27,621 nt of DNA. Source: an uncultured Collinsella sp. (GTDB lineage: Bacteria; Actinomycetota; Coriobacteriia; Coriobacteriales; Coriobacteriaceae). The translations under genes and the position numbers were made by a program. Shown in pieces: positions 8,421 to 16,236 of the stretch; the first letter of the stretch is position 1, and every line of letters starts with the position of its first letter. The notes under the pieces are model-generated. The model made no database searches and was not told the origin of the DNA. It saw only the letters and a list, made by a program, of their open reading frames with translations. The stretch is from the NCBI GenBank assembly GCA_900548365.1, contig URKM01000020.1:1-27621 (forward strand). Direction: 5' to 3'.

Positions 8421-8450
8421 ATTGTTACATGATTGGCAACGTTTAATCAA
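8421..8450 (-). promoter_or_regulatory. Possible promoter of the rubredoxin gene
   Basis: On the minus strand TTGATT (8445-8450) and TAACAAT (8421-8427) are 17 bp apart in a locally AT-rich stretch of an otherwise GC-rich window. The hexamer GGCAAC occurs twice on the plus strand here (8411-8416 and 8435-8440), 24 bp apart, possibly a regulator half-site pair. Confidence 0.4.
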
Positions 8451-8490
8451 TAGTTTCATAAAGGACACTACGAATGAGGCCGCACCGTCG

Positions 8491-8994
8491 CTAGGCTTGG
8501 TAGGACGACGCCTTCGGGGGCGTCTTGCCCTTCAGCGTGCTGTGGTAGTAGCTATACGTCAACGGAGCCTCGTCGGAGAGGCGCTGCGCCTCGACCACGT
8601 CGCCGATGAACAGGTAATGGGTGCCCACGTCGACGGTGTCGACAAGCCTGCAAGCGAACTCGGCGCATGCATGCTCGGGCGAATAGGGATCGCCGGTCGC
8701 AGACTGCGCTACCTCGTATTTCTCAAACTTGTCGTACGTATCGCTCGACCTGAATCCGAAATTGCCGATATAGGGCATATCGGCGGTCTGGTCGATGGCG
8801 GTCACCGTGAAGGTCCCGGCAGCCTGGATGACGCGGGCGGTGCAGTTATCCTTGTGCACCGCCACCATGAGGCGCGGCGGCTCGGCGGTCACCTGCGTGG
8901 CGGTGTTGACGACGCAGCCCGCGCGGTCGACATCGGATGCGGATGACACGACGTACAAGCCGTAGCTCATTGAAAAGAACGCGGTAAGATCCAT
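8491..8994 (-). CDS. Flavin reductase-like FMN-binding protein
   Basis: This 167-residue protein has the split-barrel flavin reductase fold and should bind FMN and reduce it or pass electrons from NAD(P)H. It shows the typical opening (LTAFFSMSYGLYVVSS), GCVVNTATQVTAEPPRLMVAV, and FTVTAID followed by a FGFRSS stretch. The family's C-terminal strand LFIGDVVEAQ is present and it ends near Tyr-Tyr-His. I chose the ATG at 8994 because AGAGGAG lies 8 nt upstream; the in-frame ATG at 9057 adds 21 residues that do not fit the family. With the adjacent rubredoxin it looks like a split version of high-molecular-weight rubredoxin (Hrb), an NADH-dependent donor to flavodiiron proteins in anaerobes. That role is inferred. 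Confidence 0.88.
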   Translation of the reverse strand: MDLTAFFSMSYGLYVVSSASDVDRAGCVVNTATQVTAEPPRLMVAVHKDNCTARVIQAAGTFTVTAIDQTADMPYIGNFGFRSSDTYDKFEKYEVAQSATGDPYSPEHACAEFACRLVDTVDVGTHYLFIGDVVEAQRLSDEAPLTYSYYHSTLKGKTPPKASSYQA

Positions 8995-9117
8995 GGATAG
9001 ACTCCTCTCGAACGTTTCCCCGAACGGGACCGGCCCGAAGATGCGGGTCGACGCCATCGTAGCGCCGCGCGCCGGGCACGCCGCGATGTCCTCGGCGAAC
9101 CGCCGGGCATCCCCTCG

Positions 9118-9588
9118 CTAGCGGCTGCGCGCCTTCAGCGCGCGGTCGATCTCGCGCTGCATATCGCGCTTGGCCATGTCCTCGCGCTTGTCGTACAGCT
9201 TCTTGCCCCTGCCCAGGCCAAGCAGCAGCTTCACGCGGCCGCTATCATCGAAATACAGCTCCAGGGGCACCAGGGCGTAACCCCTGTTGCGCAGCTTTCC
9301 GTCGAGATAGTCGATCTGCTTGCGGTGCAGCAGCAGCTTGCGACGGCGATCGGGATCGCGGTTGAAGATCGTCCCATGCGAATACGGGTGGATGTGGACG
9401 CCGATCAACCAGCATTCGCCGCCTCGGATGAGCGCGAACGTATCGGTGATCTGGCAAGCCCGCTCGCGCAGGCTGCGCACCTCGGTGCCCGAGAGCACCA
9501 AGCCGCATTCGAAGGTCTCGTCGATGAAGTACTCATGGTGCGCGGAGCGGTTCTTCGCTATGAGCTTGCGCTTCTTCTCGCTCGGCAT
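9118..9588 (-). CDS. smpB: SsrA-binding protein SmpB
   Basis: This 156-residue protein binds tmRNA and brings it to stalled ribosomes in trans-translation. The family signatures are plain: KLIAKNRSAHHEYFI at the front, GLVLSGTEVRSLRE, then GYALVPLELYF and the basic tail GRGKKLYDKREDMAKRD that becomes a helix in the mRNA channel. The length is normal. The start at 9588 is 3 nt after the stop of the TPR-like gene, with GGAG inside that gene's end, so the two are translationally coupled. RNase R, which degrades the released mRNA, is the next gene upstream. No tmRNA gene is visible in the window. Confidence 0.97.
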   Translation of the reverse strand: MPSEKKRKLIAKNRSAHHEYFIDETFECGLVLSGTEVRSLRERACQITDTFALIRGGECWLIGVHIHPYSHGTIFNRDPDRRRKLLLHRKQIDYLDGKLRNRGYALVPLELYFDDSGRVKLLLGLGRGKKLYDKREDMAKRDMQREIDRALKARSR

Positions 9589-9591
9589 CGC

Positions 9592-10485
9592 CTATTCTCC
9601 GTTCTCGATAGCGGGCTCGTCGGCACACCGGCCCTCTGCGCGCTCCTCGGCGAGCTCGGCATCGGACTCGCGGATCAGCTTCACGAGCGCGCGGCACGCC
9701 TCCTCGCCGATCAGGTTGTTCGCGCGTACCGTGAACTCGGTGGCCTGTTGGGAGTCGCCCTCGCGCGCCGCATCGGTGGCGCACATGAGCAGGCACACGG
9801 CGACCTCGGCGCTCGGGGCGGTGGGAATGCCCTCGAGCGACAGCTCGCCCATCACATGCTCATCGCTCTCCTCCATCGCCTCGGGATGCTCGCCCATGAT
9901 GCGGTCCTGCAACCTGACCACGCGCTGATCGGTCGCCGCGAGGCGCACGGCAAGGCGCGTGCACCCCGCGGCGGCGCTCGGCTTCTCCTCATCCAGGAAG
10001 AACTGGCCGAGGTTCGCATAGGCGCGTGCGGCCGAACGCCCGTCGGAGGCGCGCTCGATTACCGAATAGCTCAGCGACGCCCATTCCTGGCGGTCCTCCA
10101 GGGCCCTGAAGATCTCCGCCAAGTCGAGCCGGTAGTTGCAGTTCATCGGATTCCAGCGCACGGCCTGCATGAGCGCGTCGCGCGCATCGAGCCACTGCTG
10201 CTGGCGAATATGGGCGAAGGCGAGCGCCGCGTACAGCCGATCGACCGGGGCGGGTACCTGGAGCAGTTCGCGCGGGTCGCGCTCGACACGTCGATACGCC
10301 AAGCGCTCGAAGGCGTCGTTGAAGCTGAACCACTGCGTCTTGTCATCCGCCACGCACTCGGTTTTCGCATAGTCTTCGACCAGCTCGGCCAAACGCTGGA
10401 GCAACGGCAGCGCCGTCGCCAGGTCGCCGGCGGCAAGATAGCTCTCGGCGTATTCGACATCATGGGCGTCAATTGGAAATTCCAT
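9592..10485 (-). CDS. TPR-like helical repeat protein
   Basis: This 297-residue, acidic, soluble protein has helical pairs spaced like tetratricopeptide repeats: AESYLAAGDLATALPLLQRL near residue 15, AALAFAHIRQQQWLDARDAL, then YRLDLAEIFRALEDR and RAYANLGQFFLDEEKPSAAA. This suggests a protein-protein scaffold; no partner can be named. The start at 10485 has AGGAGG 6 nt upstream. A longer frame to 10545 includes codons that look non-coding. It lies between rnr and smpB, with its stop only 3 nt from the smpB start. A link to ribosome rescue or RNA decay is therefore suggested by position only. Confidence 0.82.
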   Translation of the reverse strand: MEFPIDAHDVEYAESYLAAGDLATALPLLQRLAELVEDYAKTECVADDKTQWFSFNDAFERLAYRRVERDPRELLQVPAPVDRLYAALAFAHIRQQQWLDARDALMQAVRWNPMNCNYRLDLAEIFRALEDRQEWASLSYSVIERASDGRSAARAYANLGQFFLDEEKPSAAAGCTRLAVRLAATDQRVVRLQDRIMGEHPEAMEESDEHVMGELSLEGIPTAPSAEVAVCLLMCATDAAREGDSQQATEFTVRANNLIGEEACRALVKLIRESDAELAEERAEGRCADEPAIENGE

Positions 10486-10622
10486 GGGATCCTCCTCGTT
10501 GCAATGAGCATAAGTGTAGCGCAGCGCGCCCCTTGACGCGAACAAGCGCGGCCGGGGCGCCTACCCGCCGCGAGGGCCGACGACGTCGCACCGGCCTTCA
10601 CGGCGCCGCAGGTCGACGACGC

Positions 10623-12728
10623 CTATACCGCCGAGGGCAGGTCCGTCAATTCGAAATCAAGATGTCCGCGCAAGACGTCGACGGAGGAGACCGTGACCGC
10701 GACGCGGCGGCCGAGCGAGATGACCGTTCCCGTCGCCGCACCGGTCAGCGTAAGCGACCGCTCGTCGAACTCCCACCATTCGCCTCCCAGCCCCTTCAAG
10801 CGCACCAATCCCTCGGCACCCGTCTCATCAAGACGGACGTACACGCCCATCTGGTCGATCCAGGATATGACGCCCGATGCGCGCTCCCCGATGCGCGGCC
10901 CGTAGTACTGCGCCACCTTGATCTTCTGGGTCGCATGGGCCGCCGCATCGGCGATGCGCTCGCGCTCGCTCGCGTGGCGGCAGAGCTGCGGAGCGATCGC
11001 GTCCAGCGCTTCGGCGCCCGCGCCCGCGAGCACGCGCCGTCGCTCGGAAAGCCCTGTCTTTCCGAGGCGCTCGCGCGCCAGCGACATCTTGAGCGCGCGA
11101 TGCATCAGCAGGTCGGGATAGCGCCTGATCGGGCTGGTGAAATGGCAGTACGCCGGAGCCCCGAGGGCATAATGCCCCTCGTTATGCGGCTTGTAGAGCG
11201 CCCGTTGCATCGCCCGCAGCAGCAAGGCGTTCGCAAGCGACTCGTACGGCGTCGCATGGACGGCATCGAGCGCGGCGGCGATCGCATGGGGGTCGCCGGA
11301 TTCCAGGGCGAGCGCATCGCTGCCGTCCAGAGCGCCGATTTCGACGAGCACGCGCGCCGGGGCGACGAGGTTGTCCTCCATCGGCCGCTCGTGCACGCGA
11401 AACGCCGCGACGACGCCCTCGTCGGCAAGACGCTCCGCCACGCACTCGTTCGCCAGGAGCATGGCCTCCTCCACCAACCCGGTCGCGCGCGTACGGGAGC
11501 GGTTCACGATGCGAACGGGAAGACCCGCATCATCGAGCAGCGCATGGACCTCTACCGTCTCGAAATCGATCGAGCCCCGTGCGCGGCGAAGCTCCCGGCG
11601 CGCCTCCGCGAGCTCGGCGGCGCGCTGCAGAAACGCCCTCGCGTCGACCCCGCATGCAGCCGCCGCCTCGAGTGCCACCCGGGCACGCGAGGCCGCCGCG
11701 TCGTCCTCGATACGGTCCTCGCCGGCCCCGTCGCGCGCACCCGATGCCAGCAGCACGTCCGCCGCCGCGTAGTCGAGCCGTACGCGGGACCTGATGACGC
11801 TCGGGAAGCACTCGTAGGAGCGCACGCGCCCGCGGTCATCGAGCACGATGTCGACGGTGAAGGCGAGGCGGTCTTCATCGGGCACCAGCGAGCACAGGTC
11901 GCACGAGAGGCGCTCCGGCAACATGGGCAGCACGCGATCCGCAAGGTAAACCGACGTCGAGCGGCGGCGCGCCTCGAGATCGATCGACGACCCCCACGTA
12001 ACGTAATGAGAGACGTCGGCGATATGGACGCCCAGCCGCCAGCCCCCGTCGTCCGCCGGCTCGATGGAGATAGCGTCATCGAAATCCCGTGCGTCGACGG
12101 GATCGATCGTCAAAACGAAGCGATCGCGGATATCGCGCCTCAACGGGTCCCGAAGAGCGCCGTCGACGTCAAGCGCGAGCGCATCCGCTTCCTCGAGCGC
12201 CCGCGGCGCATAGCCGTCCTCGAGGTCGTAGCGAGCCATGACGCACGCGATGCCCAGGTCGGGGGCGTTCGCATCGCCGATGAGCCGCTGGATGGTGACG
12301 ATGCCCGATTCGACGCGCGTGGGATACACCTCGATGCGCGCCGACACGATATCGCCCGGCTCCACCCCGAGGCGCGCCGGGGAATCATCCGTGGGAAGCA
12401 CGAAGAAATCCTGCTTGATACGGCTGTCGAGCGGCCGCACCACCCCGAGCGGGCTCATGATGTCGTAGGTCCCCACGATCGTGGTGCATGCGCGCTCGAT
12501 AACGTGCTCGACCACGGCGCGACGCTCGCCCCGCGGCCCGCGCCCGATGCTGGCGTACACGCGGTCGCCATGCATGGCATCGCGCAAACCGCGACCCGTC
12601 AGCTTGTACGTTCCCTCCGCCGTATCGACGTATCCCGCATGCTGCGCGACGCGTACGGTTCCCACCAGACCGGAGGAGCGCCGGGCGCGCGCCGGTCCCT
12701 TGCGATGTGCCTTTCGAGCTCGACCCAT
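10623..12728 (-). CDS. rnr: Ribonuclease R (RNB-family 3'-5' exoribonuclease)
   Basis: This processive 3'-5' exoribonuclease degrades structured RNA and mRNAs freed by trans-translation. The 701-residue protein has two N-terminal OB/cold-shock domains, then the RNB core with the Mg-binding quartet Asp209, Asp215, Asp217, Asp218 in TIDPVDARDFDDAI. HFTSPIRRYPDLLMHR follows, and then a C-terminal S1 domain (ASGVISWIDQMGVYVRL). It is shorter than Escherichia coli RNase R (813) because the N-terminal helix-turn-helix and Lys-rich tail are absent; a short basic stretch (ARKAHRKGPARARRSS) is at the front instead. AAGGG is 6 nt before the ATG at 12728. A terminator-like hairpin lies just upstream of that site. 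Confidence 0.95.
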   Translation of the reverse strand: MGRARKAHRKGPARARRSSGLVGTVRVAQHAGYVDTAEGTYKLTGRGLRDAMHGDRVYASIGRGPRGERRAVVEHVIERACTTIVGTYDIMSPLGVVRPLDSRIKQDFFVLPTDDSPARLGVEPGDIVSARIEVYPTRVESGIVTIQRLIGDANAPDLGIACVMARYDLEDGYAPRALEEADALALDVDGALRDPLRRDIRDRFVLTIDPVDARDFDDAISIEPADDGGWRLGVHIADVSHYVTWGSSIDLEARRRSTSVYLADRVLPMLPERLSCDLCSLVPDEDRLAFTVDIVLDDRGRVRSYECFPSVIRSRVRLDYAAADVLLASGARDGAGEDRIEDDAAASRARVALEAAAACGVDARAFLQRAAELAEARRELRRARGSIDFETVEVHALLDDAGLPVRIVNRSRTRATGLVEEAMLLANECVAERLADEGVVAAFRVHERPMEDNLVAPARVLVEIGALDGSDALALESGDPHAIAAALDAVHATPYESLANALLLRAMQRALYKPHNEGHYALGAPAYCHFTSPIRRYPDLLMHRALKMSLARERLGKTGLSERRRVLAGAGAEALDAIAPQLCRHASERERIADAAAHATQKIKVAQYYGPRIGERASGVISWIDQMGVYVRLDETGAEGLVRLKGLGGEWWEFDERSLTLTGAATGTVISLGRRVAVTVSSVDVLRGHLDFELTDLPSAV

Positions 12729-12743
12729 ACATTCCCTTCACGT

Positions 12744-12768
12744 AAAAACGGCGCCCGAAACGGACGCC
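12744..12768 (-). terminator. Terminator-like hairpin in the rnr leader
   Basis: On the minus strand GGCGTCCG-TTT-CGGGCGCC (one mismatch, 12750-12768) is followed by GTTTTT (T-run 12744-12748). It ends only 15 nt before the rnr ATG. It may be a second terminator after ftsX or an attenuator of rnr. Confidence 0.6.
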
Positions 12769-12879
12769 ATGACCATTTTCATCCTTGTACCCGTAAAAGC
12801 CGCCACGGCCCGGCGCGAACCCGATAAACATCGAATCGCCCACCGCCCGCACCGGCCCGCACGGCCGAACCTGCGATGC

Positions 12880-12913
12880 AAAAACCGGCGGCCGCCCTTC
12901 GACAGCCGCCGGC
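12880..12913 (-). terminator. Rho-independent terminator of ftsEX
   Basis: A perfect 8-bp stem CCGGCGGC / GCCGCCGG (12885-12892 with 12905-12912) is followed on the minus strand by TTTTT. It lies about 30 bp after the ftsX stop. Confidence 0.88.
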
Positions 12914-12943
12914 ATTCCAAGCAAGGCGTATGAACGCGCGCCG

Positions 12944-13888
12944 CTAGACGCGCAGATAGCGACGCATCGCGATCGCGGAGCCGAAGAGGCCGATCACCAC
13001 GCCGACGAGAATGAGCGCTCCATAGGTGGCCAGGTAGACGTTGAGCGGAATCTCGATGGCCATCCAAGACAACCCGTTCTGCACCATGGGCATCAGCAGA
13101 TTGCGCACAAGTTCGAGGCAGCCGATGGCGAGCAGGGAGCCGAGCAGCGCCTGGACGACGCCCTCGGTCACGAACGGCCCGCGGATGAAGCCGTTCGAGG
13201 CGCCCACCAGGCGCATGATCGCGATCTCGCGACGACGGGCGGTGATGGACAGGCGAATCGTGTTGTTGATGAAGATGAACGAGACGAACGTGAGCAGGGC
13301 GACCAGAACGACGGCGGCGAGGCGGATGTAGTCGATCATCTGGAACATGCGACCGACCTCCTCCTGCCCGTAGAGCACGGAGGCGTCGACATCGGCTTCC
13401 ACATCGTCGACGCTCGGATCGTCGTCGTCGACTATCTGGCGGAAGTCCTCGTCCTCCTTGATCTTATCGGCCATGCCTTCGACCTGAGAGGGCTCGTTCA
13501 TCTCGATGACGAACGAACGCGGCAGCGGATTCTCGCCATCGAGCGCGCTGATGGTCGCATCGGCCTTGCTGGAACTCTCGCGGTAGCTCTCCAGCGCGTC
13601 CTCCTTCGACTTGAAGGTGACGTTCTTGACGTTGTCCCAGCCCTCAATCTTCTCCTGGAAGGCCTCGACCTCGTCGTCGGGTGCGTCGTCGGAGATGAAC
13701 GCGGTGATGGTGACCTGCTGCTCCACATCGCCGATGACGGCGTTGATCATAGCGGAGCCCACGATGAACAGGCCGATGATGAACAGGGACAGGAAGATGG
13801 TGATGACGGCGCCGAGGGACGTGGTCCAGTTGCGCACGAAATGCCTTCCCGCCTCCTGCAGGGAGTAACCCAGATTAGAAGGAGCCAT
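12944..13888 (-). CDS. ftsX: Cell-division ABC transporter permease FtsX
   Basis: This is the membrane partner of FtsE; the pair controls cell-wall hydrolases at the division site instead of moving a solute. The protein is 314 residues with four membrane helices (about 24-47, 188-210, 240-262, 285-307). A large outside domain lies between the first and second helices (about 50-185), the normal FtsX topology. That domain is unusually acidic, with an Asp-rich run around 153-168 (VDDDDPSVDDVEADVD). The LVGASNGFIRGPFV region between helices 2 and 3 is the FtsE-contact area. The ATG at 13888 overlaps the end of ftsE by 14 bp; GGGAGG lies about 11 nt upstream. A longer frame to 13984 lies inside ftsE and is not used. 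Confidence 0.95.
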   Translation of the reverse strand: MAPSNLGYSLQEAGRHFVRNWTTSLGAVITIFLSLFIIGLFIVGSAMINAVIGDVEQQVTITAFISDDAPDDEVEAFQEKIEGWDNVKNVTFKSKEDALESYRESSSKADATISALDGENPLPRSFVIEMNEPSQVEGMADKIKEDEDFRQIVDDDDPSVDDVEADVDASVLYGQEEVGRMFQMIDYIRLAAVVLVALLTFVSFIFINNTIRLSITARRREIAIMRLVGASNGFIRGPFVTEGVVQALLGSLLAIGCLELVRNLLMPMVQNGLSWMAIEIPLNVYLATYGALILVGVVIGLFGSAIAMRRYLRV

Positions 13889-15107
13889 AGTTGCCGTAGC
13901 CTCCCCTCTCCTGATCGCGGATGACGCGGCCGCCCTCGAGGGCGATGACGCGACGGTGCATGGAATCGACCATCTCGCGGTCATGCGTCGCCACGATCAC
14001 GGTCGTACCGGTGCGGTTGATGCGCTCGAGCAGCTTCATGATGCCGAGCGAGATCGCGGGGTCGAGGTTGCCCGTGGGCTCGTCGCAGATGAGCAGCGGC
14101 GGGCGATTCACCATGGCGCGCGCGACGGAGACGCGCTGCTGCTCGCCACCGGAGAGCTGATCGGGCAGCGAGTCCATCTGCTCGGCGAGGCCGACGAGGC
14201 GCAGCACCTCGGGCACCTGGGCGCGGATGACGCCGCGCGGCTTGCCGATGCACTGGAGCGCGAACGCCACGTTCTCGTAGGCCGTCTTGTTCGGCAGGAG
14301 CTTGTAGTCCTGGAAGACCGCGCCGATCTGGCGGCGGAGCAAGGGGACCTTGCGGTTCTTGATGGTCATGAGGTCATGACCGGCGACCAGCACGCGGCCC
14401 GATGTGGGCTTCACGTTGCGCAGCAGCGTGTTGAGCAGGGTCGTCTTGCCCGAACCGGAATGACCGACCAGGAACACGAACTCGCCCGGGTAGATCTCGA
14501 TGTTGACATCGTCCAGCGCGGGCTTGTTGGGCTGCGCCGGGTAGATCTTGGTGAGGTGCTCGGTCAGGATGACCGGTTCGACGCCCGCCTGGCGCGCGGC
14601 CTTCTTGCGCTGGTCGGCGCGATCGAGATCAGCCGGGGAGAACACCGAGGTGAAATCGGGATTCTGCAGGGCGGCGTCGACGTCGCGGACCTGGCGCGCC
14701 TCATCGGCATCGGTCGATGCGCCGGCGGGGCCCGCGGACGTCATGAAGACGTTGGGCACGCTGGCCGCAGACGGGGTTGCCGGAGCCGTGGGATCCGGGA
14801 TGGATGCCAGCGACGGGATGTTCGAAGATGCGGGCGCATCGACGGGAGACGGCACATTGAATGCGGCGGCCGGAGACGGGGTCGCGGCGCCGTCGGACGC
14901 CGGGGCGTCGCCGGAAGCGGCGTCGCGCGCGGGCGCGGCATGGCGCGGTGCGGAATCGGCCTGGGAGAACAGATCTTCTTGCAGCGGCAGCGGCTGCTCT
15001 TGGTTATCCGGTTGCGCGACGGCGCCGGCGGGAGCCGCGGCGGCCTCGGGCGTCGGCGGCGTGAACGCGGACTGCTCGTCCCCGGATGTACGGAAGTGGT
15101 TACCCAC
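13875..15107 (-). CDS. ftsE: FtsE ATPase with a long disordered N-terminal extension
   Basis: This is the ATPase of the FtsEX division complex. Residues about 178-410 form a complete FtsE: Walker A GHSGSGKT (215-222), the Q-loop FQDYKLLPNKTAYENV, signature LSGGEQQR (318-325), Walker B LLICDEPTGNLD (Asp342, Glu343) and the switch His in ATHDRE. FtsE is usually about 220-230 residues. Here about 177 extra residues precede it, rich in Ala, Pro, Ser and Asp with no fold visible. The GTG start at 15107 has AAGGAG 5 nt upstream and no equally good start lies near the ATPase domain, so the extension is probably translated. ftsX follows with a 14-bp overlap. Confidence 0.93.
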   Translation of the reverse strand: MGNHFRTSGDEQSAFTPPTPEAAAAPAGAVAQPDNQEQPLPLQEDLFSQADSAPRHAAPARDAASGDAPASDGAATPSPAAAFNVPSPVDAPASSNIPSLASIPDPTAPATPSAASVPNVFMTSAGPAGASTDADEARQVRDVDAALQNPDFTSVFSPADLDRADQRKKAARQAGVEPVILTEHLTKIYPAQPNKPALDDVNIEIYPGEFVFLVGHSGSGKTTLLNTLLRNVKPTSGRVLVAGHDLMTIKNRKVPLLRRQIGAVFQDYKLLPNKTAYENVAFALQCIGKPRGVIRAQVPEVLRLVGLAEQMDSLPDQLSGGEQQRVSVARAMVNRPPLLICDEPTGNLDPAISLGIMKLLERINRTGTTVIVATHDREMVDSMHRRVIALEGGRVIRDQERGGYGNYGSF

Positions 15108-15151
15108 TAGAGCTCCTTCGTGTCGTACGTTTCAACTACATGAGCGCGACT

Positions 15152-15157
15152 ATTTTA
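15152..15157 (-). promoter_or_regulatory. Possible extended -10 of ftsEX
   Basis: On the minus strand TGG-TAAAAT gives an extended -10 (TGn) motif 44 bp before the ftsE GTG. No good -35 is seen, as often with extended -10 promoters. Confidence 0.4.
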
Positions 15158-15236
15158 CCAATACCTGTCCATGCGCACAGAAGCGACACGGGAATTGCAG
15201 GGAGCGAACACGGTGCATGCCGGGGCGCTGCCAAGC

Positions 15237-15272
15237 AAAACGGCCGCTCGAGCCCTCAGGCCCGAGCGGCCG
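15237..15272 (-). terminator. Rho-independent terminator of the transketolase genes
   Basis: A perfect 10-bp stem CGGCCGCTCG / CGAGCGGCCG (15241-15250 with 15263-15272) is followed on the minus strand by TTTTGCTT. It lies 29 bp after the stop of the second transketolase half. Confidence 0.88.
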
Positions 15273-15301
15273 CTCGGCAGCGAATCGTATCGAACGGGGC
15301 G

Positions 15302-16228
15302 CTAGGCGAGCAGCTCGCGCACGCGTGCCGCGATGCCCTCGGCGTCCAGGCCGTAGTGGGCCAGGAGCTCGGCGGCCGAGCCGGACTGGCCGAAGCCGGT
15401 CATACCCAGACGGCTCACGCGGCAGGGCTGCTTCTCGGCGAGCAGCTCGGCGACCGCGGATCCCATACCGCCGTAGATGCTGTGCTCCTCGACGGTAAGC
15501 ACCAGGCCGGTCTTGGCGGCAGAGGCGAGGATGGTCTCTTCATCGAGGGGCTTCACGCTCATGATGTCAACGACCTCGGCGGAGACGCCCCCCTCGGCCA
15601 GCAGCTCGGCGGCCTTCAGGGCATGGGCGAGCTCGACGCCGCACGCCATGATCGAGATGTCGGAACCCTCGCGCACGACCTTCGCGAACGCCTCGGAGTC
15701 GATGGTGAAGTCCTCGCCGTACACCTCGGGCAGCGCCTCGCGGCCCATGCGCACGTAGAAGGGACCGGGCGTCTTCGCGGCAAGGCGGATGGCGGCGCGG
15801 GCGGCGTTGTAGTCGGCGGGCACGAGCACGCGCATATGCGGAAGGACGCGCATGAGGGAGATGTCCTCGAGCGCCTGGTGGGTCTCCCCGTCCGGGCCGA
15901 CCGTGATGCCCGCATGCGTCGGGCAGATCTTCACATCGAGATCGGAGATGCAGACGGTGTTGCGGATCTGCTCCCAGCAGCGGCCCGTGCCGAATACCGC
16001 GAAGGAGCCGGTGAACACGGTGCGGCCGGTGAGCGCCAGGCCGGAAGCGACGCCGATCATGTTCTGCTCGGCGATGCCGACCTCGACGAAGCGATCGGGA
16101 TGCTGGGCCGCGACCTTGCCCGTGGTGGTGGAGCCGGCGAGATCCGCCTCGACCGCCATGATGTCGACGCCCTCGTCGATGAGTTCGAGCAGCGTGGGTC
16201 CGAATGCCGCGCGAGTAGCTTTTGCCAT
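15302..16228 (-). CDS. Transketolase, C-terminal half
   Basis: This 308-residue subunit supplies the pyrimidine-binding and C-terminal domains of a two-subunit transketolase, which moves two-carbon units between sugar phosphates in the non-oxidative pentose phosphate pathway. EVGIAEQNMIG carries the catalytic Glu54 that activates the thiamine ring of the cofactor bound by the other subunit. Other markers are THAGITVGPDGETHQALED and EEHSIYGGMGSAV. The start is 8 nt after the stop of the N-terminal half, with AGAGG 5 nt before the ATG. Split transketolases are common in archaea and anaerobic bacteria. A 1-deoxyxylulose-5-phosphate synthase role is unlikely because that enzyme is a single chain. 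Confidence 0.94.
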   Translation of the reverse strand: MAKATRAAFGPTLLELIDEGVDIMAVEADLAGSTTTGKVAAQHPDRFVEVGIAEQNMIGVASGLALTGRTVFTGSFAVFGTGRCWEQIRNTVCISDLDVKICPTHAGITVGPDGETHQALEDISLMRVLPHMRVLVPADYNAARAAIRLAAKTPGPFYVRMGREALPEVYGEDFTIDSEAFAKVVREGSDISIMACGVELAHALKAAELLAEGGVSAEVVDIMSVKPLDEETILASAAKTGLVLTVEEHSIYGGMGSAVAELLAEKQPCRVSRLGMTGFGQSGSAAELLAHYGLDAEGIAARVRELLA

Positions 16229-16236
16229 GGGAACCT

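Noticed and set aside
8995..9057. Longer N-terminus for the flavin reductase (start at 9057)
   Set aside because: The good ribosome-binding site AGAGGAG fits the ATG at 8994, and the extra residues are not part of the family fold.
10473..12827. Open frame of 784 codons opposite rnr
   Set aside because: Arg/His/Asp-rich shadow with no recognisable domain; the RNase R catalytic motifs are on the minus strand.
13889..13984. Longer FtsX start at 13984
   Set aside because: It would add 32 residues encoded inside ftsE; the sequence is Ser/Arg/Ala-rich shadow and FtsX normally begins just before the first helix.
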